From Alkalibacterium sp. AK22 (GTDB lineage Bacteria; Bacillota; Bacilli; Lactobacillales; Carnobacteriaceae_A), in assembly GCF_000585255.1 (NCBI RefSeq), contig NZ_JANL01000036.1:1-64000 (forward strand): a stretch of 64,000 nt of DNA, in the 5' to 3' direction. Numbering within the stretch: position 1 is the first letter of the stretch; every line of letters begins with the position of its first letter. A program made the position numbers and the translations under genes. Of this stretch, positions 43,021 to 51,234 are shown one piece after another. A model generated the notes under the pieces. The model had not been told where the DNA came from, searched no databases, and was given only the letters and a program-made list of their open reading frames with translations.

Positions 43021-44289
43021 TTACTGATAAATAATCAGGCTAGGCTGCGGATCAAGTCTGAGTACTTCCTGGGGAGTCAGGACTGAACCCGCCTGATCGA
43101 TACTGTTATACTTGAGTTTGATGCCTTTATAAGGAATATGCGCTGCTTGCGGCGCCCACTCATGCGAGGTAAGCTGTCCTTCCGGTAATTCTCTCTCATT
43201 CGTGATGTAAACAGGCAAGACGGGTTCAAAATCATTGGATACTGTTTTAATGTCCTCTACCCTCTCTTCAACAAACTGAGGAAAGACAAATTGCCTGATT
43301 CCGGGTATAGCCTGCTTTTGTATATAAGTCTGGACTGTCTGCTGAACCGTATTGATTTCCTCCCCACTCAGCTGTCCTATCTCCTGCATCGGCAGGCCGA
43401 TCCGCTGTCCGGGGTCAAGGGCTAGATGAACATTCGGATACCTCAAAAAAGGCAAAAGTTCCTGGACCGAAAAATTAAGATCTTGCCTGCCTATCGGATG
43501 CTCCAAATAAACCAAGACACCTTCCTGGTAAGCCGCTTCAATGTAAGTCATCACCAGCTCATGATTTATTTTGAAAACATCTCCTCCAGGCTGGACAGTC
43601 CCGTAAGCGAGATATACAGCCGGTAATACTCCTTTTTGTTCATCTGATTCATCATAAGACTGGGCTGTTTTCTTAAGGGAAGTGATGAGTTCATCTAACC
43701 CATAACGCCCCACAACGCCCATGCTTTCAGTATAAGGATGACCATAGTAAGCAACGACTCGGTTGACTTCAAACAATTCAGGCGAAGTGAATAAGGCATT
43801 TTGTTCAGCCTCATCAAATAGGTCCTCAGAAAGCTCCGTCAGCTGCCGGGTCAGGTGCTCCGCTTGGATCCATCCTGAACCGCTTTCAACTGCATGATGG
43901 CTGATTTGGACCCAGGTAGATGCTTCAGTTTCCCTTATGTCAAGAATTCGGACTTCATTTCCTCTCGCCAACCGACCGATTTCCTGGCTGCGCTCTTCGT
44001 CCTCTACTCTCAAGCTCACTTGGTCAGGCAGAACATAAGCCATGTCTCGCTGATTTCCAAAAATAGCCTGTTCCTCATGTGCATCCGCTCGTTCATCTTC
44101 ATTTTGACTGAAACCTGTCTCACCCGTTTCGAATCCAGGAGCAAGCTGCTCCTCCTGACGGTTTTCTTCTGATTCTTTCAGCAGAGCATTGTCCTGATCA
44201 CTATGTCTACTGGCTGCTGCATAGCCTGCCAGAATCATAAGTGCAGCCATAAAGCCTGTCAGCCTGTAACCGTATCGTTTAGCTTGCAT
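43021..44289 (-). CDS. SH3-barrel protein paralogue, probably without activity
   Basis: A 422-residue paralogue of the lipoprotein at 40468: N-terminal membrane helix (no lipobox Cys; MILAGYAAAS in place of LSGC), acidic linker, SH3 domain and the same C-terminal domain, ending LDPQPSLIIYQ. The conserved VVAYYGHPYTESMGVVGR opening is kept, but the candidate active-site residues are altered: DHQ to EHP, DPEW to DPGQ, FHQF to FPQF, HNTSGWG to YITNERE, and W-Y-H to K-Y-N. It may be a pseudoenzyme or binding partner. The start at 44289 has GGAG upstream; 13 further in-frame codons upstream lack a site. Confidence 0.72.
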   Translation of the reverse strand: MQAKRYGYRLTGFMAALMILAGYAAASRHSDQDNALLKESEENRQEEQLAPGFETGETGFSQNEDERADAHEEQAIFGNQRDMAYVLPDQVSLRVEDEERSQEIGRLARGNEVRILDIRETEASTWVQISHHAVESGSGWIQAEHLTRQLTELSEDLFDEAEQNALFTSPELFEVNRVVAYYGHPYTESMGVVGRYGLDELITSLKKTAQSYDESDEQKGVLPAVYLAYGTVQPGGDVFKINHELVMTYIEAAYQEGVLVYLEHPIGRQDLNFSVQELLPFLRYPNVHLALDPGQRIGLPMQEIGQLSGEEINTVQQTVQTYIQKQAIPGIRQFVFPQFVEERVEDIKTVSNDFEPVLPVYITNERELPEGQLTSHEWAPQAAHIPYKGIKLKYNSIDQAGSVLTPQEVLRLDPQPSLIIYQ

Positions 44290-44702
44290 TTCCTTTTCTC
44301 CTTTTCTATCCATTATTCCCAGTGCCACTGTTTTGATAAAGACGAGCTGATCCCGCTGTGTGCCTACCGGACTGCCTCACCGTATTCTATTTATACCTCG
44401 ATTCTTAAATCCTGAGCCCAGTCTGCCACTATAAATAGAGCGATTACACATGCCTGCAAAAATATAGGGAAGGCCAGCAATAGACAACGAAATGAATTGA
44501 ACCACCATACCTGTAACCTTTCCCGAGAATCGGCTAAGTTCCTTTAGCATTCAAATACCAAATAAGCAGTTACTACCTATATTGTATCAAACCGACTGGC
44601 TGATAGCTTATTTTTGTTTAATTTTTTAAAATCATTCACTCTCCTGATGTCAAGGCCGACTATAGTTCAGCATGCTTACATATCAAGATGTGTCTGAACA
44701 AA
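44290..44702. other. Region upstream of the SH3-barrel paralogue
   Basis: A TACAAT -10-like element preceded by TGA (extended -10 on the minus strand, near 44580) may be its promoter. No gene, repeat or other structure was seen. Confidence 0.35.
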
Positions 44703-44745
44703 AAAATCGTCCCTGCCCTCATATTTTAGAGGACAGGGACGATTT
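44703..44745 (-). terminator. Terminator of the second TspO-like gene
   Basis: AAATCGTCCCTGCCCTC pairs with GAGGACAGGGACGATTT (one bulged mismatch), followed by T-rich sequence on the minus strand. Confidence 0.85.
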
Positions 44746-44766
44746 CATATACTGCACACCAAAAGG

Positions 44767-45576
44767 TCAGCTTTCCTGAAATTTCAGCTGTGAAGATTTT
44801 TTGGGCATAACGCTAAAGGTATTTTTGTATAACTGTACGGCAGCAACACCGACGAGAACCGCGGCACCTGCGAGTGCTACCCACTGGATCAGAGTAAAGT
44901 CTCCCTGATACCCTTCAGGATCGAACAGGTTGTTATAGATGCCAAAGTATCCCCAAGCAACCGGCAACGGGAAGACCGCATTCTGCAGGTCCAAAGATAC
45001 GGCCAGGGTAATCAGAACAGCCACAATAAGAATCACGATGCTCCAGACTTCGTCTCCAATGCCAAAACCGTTCCATTCAATCTGTACCAGCCAGGTCGCA
45101 ATATTGACTACTGTTGCAATCAAAAGCCAGCCTCCATAGAGACCAAAGGTTACTGGCAACAGCCACCGTTTTTTGCTGTGTATCTTACCCAGCTGCTTGA
45201 CAATCGTGACCATAGTCAGCAGGAAGATGAAAATAAACAGTGAGGACAGGCCAATCCACAGGTAAGAGAACAGAACGATCCATAAAATATTGAATGCACA
45301 AGTAGCCCAAAAAAGATAACTGATCTTATGAATGGCTTTTTCGAAATAAGGTGACTTGTGTTTGATGATCATCACAATGACTGAGATGAAAAGTAGGGTG
45401 TAAATCACGCTCCATATGCTAAATGTGGATGATGCCGGCGTAATTAGCGTAGCATACCGGTCGGATATTTCTTCCTGCGAGAGGCCGTTGATTACACCCA
45501 TCGCCCCCATCGCGTTGACCACGAGAGTCAGTAGAAGTAGGCCTAGATTCACCCACGCCTTAGTTTTTGCTTGCAT
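44767..45576 (-). CDS. Second extended TspO/MBR-like membrane protein
   Basis: A 269-residue protein with seven or eight hydrophobic segments, paralogous to the product of 25310-26065. It shares the TPASSTFSIWSVIYTLLF segment (compare QPAGYVFSIWGLIYLLLL), the NILWIVLF segment and the PVTFGLYGGWLLIATVVNIA segment. As with its paralogue it is enlarged over the ~160-residue classical TspO. The role is unknown; porphyrin or stress sensing is inferred from the family only. AAGGAGG precedes the ATG. Confidence 0.8.
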   Translation of the reverse strand: MQAKTKAWVNLGLLLLTLVVNAMGAMGVINGLSQEEISDRYATLITPASSTFSIWSVIYTLLFISVIVMIIKHKSPYFEKAIHKISYLFWATCAFNILWIVLFSYLWIGLSSLFIFIFLLTMVTIVKQLGKIHSKKRWLLPVTFGLYGGWLLIATVVNIATWLVQIEWNGFGIGDEVWSIVILIVAVLITLAVSLDLQNAVFPLPVAWGYFGIYNNLFDPEGYQGDFTLIQWVALAGAAVLVGVAAVQLYKNTFSVMPKKSSQLKFQES

Positions 45577-45745
45577 TCTTTTTCCTCCTTCTCAAAAATT
45601 AATCAATATGTCCCGGCAATATGCTGTCACAAATGAATTCACCAGGTTCATTTTTAATTGTATCAGACATAAAGGAAACAAGCCCCTGATATACACCCGC
45701 TCATGTCCATTTATTCTAAACAGCTGGTCCGTTTATAGTGCAAAA

Positions 45746-45782
45746 AAACCGCTGCCTTTCCGTTCAGGGGAAACAGCGGTTT
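45746..45782 (-). terminator. Terminator of the zinc-ribbon protein gene
   Basis: AAACCGCTG pairs with CAGCGGTTT, with an inner TTTCC/GGGAAA stem. Confidence 0.8.
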
Positions 45783-45843
45783 CTTATCGTCTTTTTAATT
45801 TTCTATACAAGGCAGGTGCCGGTTCAAACCTCTTCTGTTGTAT

Positions 45844-46713
45844 TCATGGATTACAGAAAGAGCAGCTTCCAGGGTCCGCTTCCTCTATACCTTCCGGATA
45901 ATATCTGTCTTCATTGTGCCCGCATCGGCTGCAGGCATAGGTCAAAGCCAGTGTTTGTTGGGTCGGCTGCCTGCACCACCCGCAGGGGAGGCCCTTGATC
46001 CGTTCAGTCACCATAAAGCCGGGGCAGCTGCAGGCCGGGCAAAGACTGTTCATATTCTTGATTAAATCATGTGTTGCTGCCTGTATAGCCTTCATACGTT
46101 TGGGATTGTACAAGGCCCTCATATCCGTCTCGATGCATGCTGTACCGTCTATTGAGCAATCCAGGACTGTCTGTACCGCTTTTTGTAAGCTACATTCATC
46201 AGTAATTCCTTTGAATAATTTTTGTGTTTTCTCAGACTGTCCGGCTGATCTGACGACCATGCCCGCTTCTGGAAAGCCTGCAGCCAGGGCAAAAGCTAAA
46301 GCTTCATCGAAGTTCGCGACATGACCGTGCTTGAAGTTTGTTTCTGTACTAACCGACATACCACTGATTTCCAGGTCATTTTTCTGATCCAATAGTAATA
46401 TCAATTCGCGGTTGACAGCAAAGAAAGGGATAGCCGGATGTGGCCCAAATGTTCCTTCACTCGACAAAGCCAGCGTCTGACCGCTTATTTCCATTGCACT
46501 TTGCGCTTTATACCTGGCTGCTTCTAGCTGGTCTCCTCTGCGCTTAACCTCCCTTGTAAACGTTCCGAACTGATCAGAATCAAAATTACTCGGCACAGTT
46601 ACGTCTATGTCGAATGCGTGCTTGAACAGCGGCGCAATTACTCGCTCTTTTTTATGCATAGTCCCCAGTACGGCCGTTCGCCCACTGAATATATTTTGCT
46701 TTTCCTTCACCAT
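45844..46713 (-). CDS. DUF6671-like protein with C-terminal zinc ribbons
   Basis: A 289-residue protein of the DUF6671 type; function unknown. The N-terminal ~200 residues look like an alpha/beta domain with GRTAVLGTMHKKERVIAPLF, the RGDQLEAARYKAQSAME helix and the LALSSEGTFGPHPAIPFF strand-loop. The C-terminal part has CPACSCPGF, CGWC, CSRCGH and CSFC motifs and so at least two zinc ribbons, the last ending the protein. The start at 46713 is preferred because GGGAGATAAGGTG lies upstream; the frame is open for 27 more codons. Nucleic-acid or protein interaction is possible but unproven. Confidence 0.72.
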   Translation of the reverse strand: MVKEKQNIFSGRTAVLGTMHKKERVIAPLFKHAFDIDVTVPSNFDSDQFGTFTREVKRRGDQLEAARYKAQSAMEISGQTLALSSEGTFGPHPAIPFFAVNRELILLLDQKNDLEISGMSVSTETNFKHGHVANFDEALAFALAAGFPEAGMVVRSAGQSEKTQKLFKGITDECSLQKAVQTVLDCSIDGTACIETDMRALYNPKRMKAIQAATHDLIKNMNSLCPACSCPGFMVTERIKGLPCGWCRQPTQQTLALTYACSRCGHNEDRYYPEGIEEADPGSCSFCNP

Positions 46714-46967
46714 GTTCACCTTATCTCCCATCCAGACTAGCAGACGTTTGTTCTTTACGATGAATAGATTATCATTTTTCCTGTACAGTTGCACCCGATT
46801 CTAATAAAAAATCGAAAACAAGTCGGGACTTTTCAGCATACTCAGCTAAATAAAAAGGAATCCCTCAGTGAAGTCTCCTTTAAACAGAGATACGAATACA
46901 CATTTACATCACTCCGATCAAACCAGATGCATCACTAGTCAATGCTCTTTTGACATAAAGAGACTAT

Positions 46968-47774
46968 TCACCGGTTTAAAAAAGATAAAATCTGTTCATT
47001 GAAGTCATTGGCTTCATCAAATGCTCCGTGCCCAAGACCTTCATAGAGGACAAGCTTGCTTTCTTTTATTCTTTCTGCCATCTCTTCGCTGCTGCCCTTG
47101 CCTACTACATGATCCGTATCGCCTCCAATGACAAGCGTGGGCTGAGTAATAAACTGAAGGCTGTCGTATGCATTATGCTCTATGCAAGCAGTGGCTTGTA
47201 TCTTGAAACGCTCGAGAGATTTAGGTTTTCCTATTCTAGTCAGTATTGGATAGAGCGGTCGATATTTCTTCGCTTTTTCTTCTGTATACGTTTTTTCTAT
47301 AGAATCTATAAAGAAGCTTTGATAATCGTCTCTTTCTGCACAGTCAATCCAGCGGCCAATCGTCTGATCTAGCGTCTGATTAGGTCTGGAAACCGAAACA
47401 GCAAGTACAAGCCGGCGGACCATTTCCGGGTGATCGACAGCAAGATGCTGTCCAATCATTCCTCCCTGTGAAACACCCAAAATATCTGCCTGACTGATTC
47501 CTGTTTTGATCATTGCCGTCTTCAGGTCATCAGCCATGTCTCGTGTAGAATACCCTTCTGACAAAGTATTTTTTCGGCTGAATACATATACTTTAAAGTC
47601 TTTGGCAAAGTCTCTAAACATGCGCGCTATGGTGAAACGCGCACCTTTGACTGTACGCAGACCGTCCGATAAGCCCGGTATAATTACCAGCGGCTGCGCA
47701 CCTTTCCCGAATGTGACATAATCCATCTCTGTTGTCCCGATCTTGACTTGTCCCTTTTTTGCCCCGTAAAACAT
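46968..47774 (-). CDS. Alpha/beta hydrolase
   Basis: A 268-residue soluble hydrolase. The nucleophile is in LGVSQGGMIGQHL near residue 100, the acid probably in GGDTDHVVG, and the His in GLGHGAFDEANDF. The N-terminal oxyanion segment is VIIPGLSDG. Similar enzymes act on esters, lactones or epoxides; no substrate can be named. GGAGGTG precedes the ATG. It lies downstream of the photolyase gene on the same strand, 230 bases away. Confidence 0.82.
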   Translation of the reverse strand: MFYGAKKGQVKIGTTEMDYVTFGKGAQPLVIIPGLSDGLRTVKGARFTIARMFRDFAKDFKVYVFSRKNTLSEGYSTRDMADDLKTAMIKTGISQADILGVSQGGMIGQHLAVDHPEMVRRLVLAVSVSRPNQTLDQTIGRWIDCAERDDYQSFFIDSIEKTYTEEKAKKYRPLYPILTRIGKPKSLERFKIQATACIEHNAYDSLQFITQPTLVIGGDTDHVVGKGSSEEMAERIKESKLVLYEGLGHGAFDEANDFNEQILSFLNR

Positions 47775-48004
47775 GGCAGCACCTCCATAAAGTTTATGTA
47801 TGATTACATCGTGTTATGAACCTTGTTTTCTGGTTTTTATCCTATCTCTTATCTGCTCATTTTTTCACATGTTTCTCCAGTCCGATCCTGGTTCTATAGA
47901 ACGGACATTACCCTTAAATATATCTGGTCCAAGAGGCTCAGACCTAATCAGTCTGTCTTGCTTCAAGTTTATCATATGTCGTGTTCAACTATCAGCATCA
48001 TTCT

Positions 48005-49435
48005 TCATCTCAGTCCCCATTCTTTTTTGCGTGCTTCAAGGGATCTGGTCTGCTCAACAATCGGTTTGTGCCAATCCGTCTTTTTCATTAGTGCATAAGG
48101 GTCATAAACGGTTTTTCCTGGCAAATCGGATGGCAGACCCAACCAGTGTTTTACATATAATCCTTTAGGATCATAACGGATTCCCTGATTGATTACATTG
48201 AAAGCTCTCATTTCTCGCGTGTCTGTTCCTACACCCGCTTGATAGGCCCAGTTCCCGTAATTACTAGCAGTATCAAAATCGATCAGCTGCTCTTCAAAGT
48301 ACCTGGCTCCCCACAACCAGTTGACACCAAGATTTTTAGTCAGAAAACTCGCAGTATTCTGTCGGGAACGATTGCTCATGTAACCAGTCTTCTTCAGCTC
48401 AGTCATGGCTGCATCTACAAGCGGGTACCCCGTCTGCCCGTTTTTCCAGGCATCAAAATATTCGTTATTATGAGACCACTGCCTTTCATAGTCCAGTAGA
48501 CCTCTCAGCTCGAACAGTCGACTGCCAGTGGCCACGAGCAGCCACTGAAAATACTCTCTCCACAGCAACTCAAAAAACAGCCAGTAGCTGGATTCGTTCC
48601 GCTTGGATTGACTCTCCATATCCAAAATGCGCTGATAAACTCTTTTCGGGGACAGACACCCTGAAGCTAGCCAGAAAGACAGCTTAGAACTATCGTCAAA
48701 AGACAGCATACCATCACGAGTCTCTTTATAGCTGAAGAGGCGGTCTGCTTGTCCCACATACGTTTCCAGGCGCTTAAGAGCTGCTGTTTCTCCCCCCTTG
48801 ACTGGATCTGTTCCTAAGTTTTCCCTCTTGCTTTTTGCACTATAAGCTCTATTATTATCTGCATTAAGCTGTTTTTTTATCCAATCAGGAACAGGCGCTT
48901 CTTTGATCACTTCTCTTTCAACGGAATGGTAGGCACTATTTTTTTGTGGAATCTGAAGGGCCTTCTCCAACTTTTTTCTAAACTGAGTGAAAGACATGGG
49001 GAACTCACTAAGATCCATTGCTAGCTGATCCTTTCTCAGCAGCATATGTCCTTCCTTGATATGCCAGCGTACCTGAGGACTGCTCTCCTGGACCATAGCC
49101 AACTCCTGACTCTCTTCAACTCCTGGATGAGTATGGACATACACATCTCGGACTGACTGCTCTTGCAGCCACTCAGGCAGCAGTTTGCTGCCTTTTCCTC
49201 TTAGCTCAACTAGGTCAATGCCCAGAATGCTGAGGGACTGTTTTAAATCCTCAAGGCTTTCTTCCAGAAAACGTTGCCTGTGTTGTCCCATCCGCTTTAG
49301 ACCAGGTGTCTGTTCCGCCTCAAAACGTTTATCCCATATATACACCCCCTGAACTTTCTCTCCTGATTTTACTGCATCATAAAGAGCCTGGTGATCATGT
49401 ACTCTTAAGTCATTTCTGAACCATACTACACGCAT
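48005..49435 (-). CDS. phr: Deoxyribodipyrimidine photolyase (class I)
   Basis: Repairs UV-induced cyclobutane pyrimidine dimers using light, FADH- and an antenna. The 476-residue protein begins with the photolyase-alpha/beta domain [18 protein letters not shown] and has the FAD-binding domain with [38 protein letters not shown], the [11 protein letters not shown]-like region and [19 protein letters not shown]. These are class I CPD photolyase signatures. It is one of three UV/light-related genes in the window. Promoter not obvious; AAGGAG precedes the ATG. Confidence 0.95.
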   Translation of the reverse strand: [476 protein letters not shown]

Positions 49436-49687
49436 ACTTTTTCACTCCTTTATTAAATTATACACCATGGCCGCTCATACTGATGGCCTTCACGTTTCTG
49501 TGGTGGCTATGCAGCCTTTCCCTTCAGACCTTCCCCCTGATATCAAAGCAAAAAGGAGCCTGTTTAGACCCCTTTCCGGATGCTATTAGATTCACTGGAC
49601 ACCATAGCTATATTTGGGCGCCTATCGCAACCCCTTCTTTTCAAACCGACTATACGTTAAATGAACTATATCCCCTGACACGCTCAC

Positions 49688-50446
49688 TTATTCCAGATGT
49701 AGCTGAAAGAATTCGGGTACAATGTCAGGCTGCTTGCGACCGAGCAGATGCAACACTAGTTTCGAAACCAAAACACCGGGGCCCAGTGCCTGTCCGACAC
49801 TGATAGTCGGAATGGTTTCATTTAGAATCCATTCGGTAATTTTTTCTTCTGTCGCATAGGCCGGCAGGCTCTTGCTGTAGCCTGAAGGGGGGAAGGTGTG
49901 TCCCTTGAGCGCTTCGATCGTTATATCCTCGGGTATGCCGACATACTCTTCAAGCTTCATGCCAGTAGGCGAGAACGTCATGACAGAAGTCCCAAAACCT
50001 AAAGCGACAGCTGTTGTAATAAAAAGATTTTTAGGTCTAGCTGCACGGTGCAGCGCCACAGATTCCGGAAAAGCAAAATAATCAATGGCGTCGATGACAT
50101 AGTCAGCGCCCTCAAGAAAAGCATTGGCGTTTTCTGCAGTTACCCCGTCCAGGTAACAGTCGATTTTCAGTTCAGGATTGATTGCCAGTAAATGACTTTT
50201 TAGCGCTTCAGCTTTTTTCAGCCCGACAGAAAGGTGAGTGGCGGCACACTGGCGATTGATATTAGATACATCAAATACATCCGGGTCTGCCAGGATCAGT
50301 CTGCCTACACCCATACGTGCGAGCAGTTCAGCTGAAAAACCTCCAATACAGCCGCATCCGGCGATGGCAACCGTTGAATCGTGCAGCTGCTGTACCTCTG
50401 CTTCTGACATGATACCTAAGTTCCTTGAAAATTGATCTTTAATCAT
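49688..50446 (-). CDS. ThiF/E1-like adenylyltransferase
   Basis: A 252-residue E1-like protein that should adenylate a carboxylate. The nucleotide-binding GCGCIGG is at 30-36, the acidic residues D54 and D56 are in LADPDVFD, and the NRQ motif is at 64-66; VIDAIDYF at 117-124 also matches. There are no CxxC zinc pairs and no obvious C-terminal catalytic Cys, so this is a minimal form, distinct from MoeB and ThiF proper. It begins in the TAATG overlap with the acyltransferase gene, so the two are translationally coupled and almost surely act together. The substrate is unknown. Confidence 0.82.
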   Translation of the reverse strand: MIKDQFSRNLGIMSEAEVQQLHDSTVAIAGCGCIGGFSAELLARMGVGRLILADPDVFDVSNINRQCAATHLSVGLKKAEALKSHLLAINPELKIDCYLDGVTAENANAFLEGADYVIDAIDYFAFPESVALHRAARPKNLFITTAVALGFGTSVMTFSPTGMKLEEYVGIPEDITIEALKGHTFPPSGYSKSLPAYATEEKITEWILNETIPTISVGQALGPGVLVSKLVLHLLGRKQPDIVPEFFQLHLE

Positions 50447-51081
50447 TATTTTGCATCCTCCAGTGTATAATCTTCTTCAGTCAAGTAGTCGTACAGTTTT
50501 TTACGTTTGACTTTTAAAGTCTCCAGGCACTCTTTCAGATCCAGTAGACAAGGAATGGTCTTCGACCCTAGGTATACATTCGGTTCACCGATGACTTCAA
50601 AAGGAAATTTGAAAATACGGTGTAGATAGCGGTAAACACGTTCGTCAATACAGCAGACCCAGTGCGTCAGATTGTTTTTAATTGAGTAATTCAGTACTGT
50701 TCTGATCAGCCCCAATCCTACATCATGCTGAGGCATCTTGGTGAATGCACTGATTTCTGCATATTTATCTGCCTCAAGTCCAGCAAGCTTGAGCTTTTCG
50801 TCATCAAATATTTTAAAATGTCTGATGGACGGCAGCTCATCCATAGGCATAAAAATGAGGCGAGTGACTCCTACCACTTTCTTTTCAGGTTCAGTTTGAA
50901 CAATAAAATACTTTGAATGATCGACATAAGGATCGTCTTCTCCCTGTTTAAAAAATCCGACTTCCTGGTAGCGTTGATGGTGCATGGTAATAGCGTCATT
51001 CAGCATCGTATCCCCTACGACACTGAAACAGTACTCTTCTTTAGCTTCCAACAAAAAACACTCCTTTAGCATTTTTTTCAC
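50446..51081 (-). CDS. FeeM/LuxI-like N-acyl amino acid synthase
   Basis: A 211-residue GNAT-related protein with the acyl-amino-acid/autoinducer synthase pattern: R37-Y38, GFF at 42-44, a D-D-x-Y-V-D-H-S stretch at 49-56, GVTRLI at 71-76, LPSIRHFKIF at 83-92, and an AEISAF segment (E109, S111). LuxI, FeeM and the exosortase-associated acyltransferases share this order of residues and acylate amino acids or homoserine lactone. The start is probably GTG at 51081 (GAGGAG upstream); a TTG 30 bases in also has AAGGAG. It is coupled to the ThiF-like gene, and divergent from the HD-GYP gene. Confidence 0.8.
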   Translation of the reverse strand: MKKMLKECFLLEAKEEYCFSVVGDTMLNDAITMHHQRYQEVGFFKQGEDDPYVDHSKYFIVQTEPEKKVVGVTRLIFMPMDELPSIRHFKIFDDEKLKLAGLEADKYAEISAFTKMPQHDVGLGLIRTVLNYSIKNNLTHWVCCIDERVYRYLHRIFKFPFEVIGEPNVYLGSKTIPCLLDLKECLETLKVKRKKLYDYLTEEDYTLEDAK

Positions 51082-51234
51082 ATTACTCCTCTATTAAATA
51101 CAATTTTGTCATGAATTAAAAGCTTTTTCTGAATTTTTTTGCACCATTATTTATATTTATGGTCTTTTTTCAAAAAAAGTGATACACTTTATGGTGTAAA
51201 TAAGCGCCAAATACATAACTAGGATGAATGCCTA

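Noticed and set aside
49483-49803. A 106-residue open frame on the plus strand
   Set aside because: Its 3' part runs antisense to the ThiF-like gene, it lacks a good ribosome site and shows no recognisable domain, so it is taken as chance.
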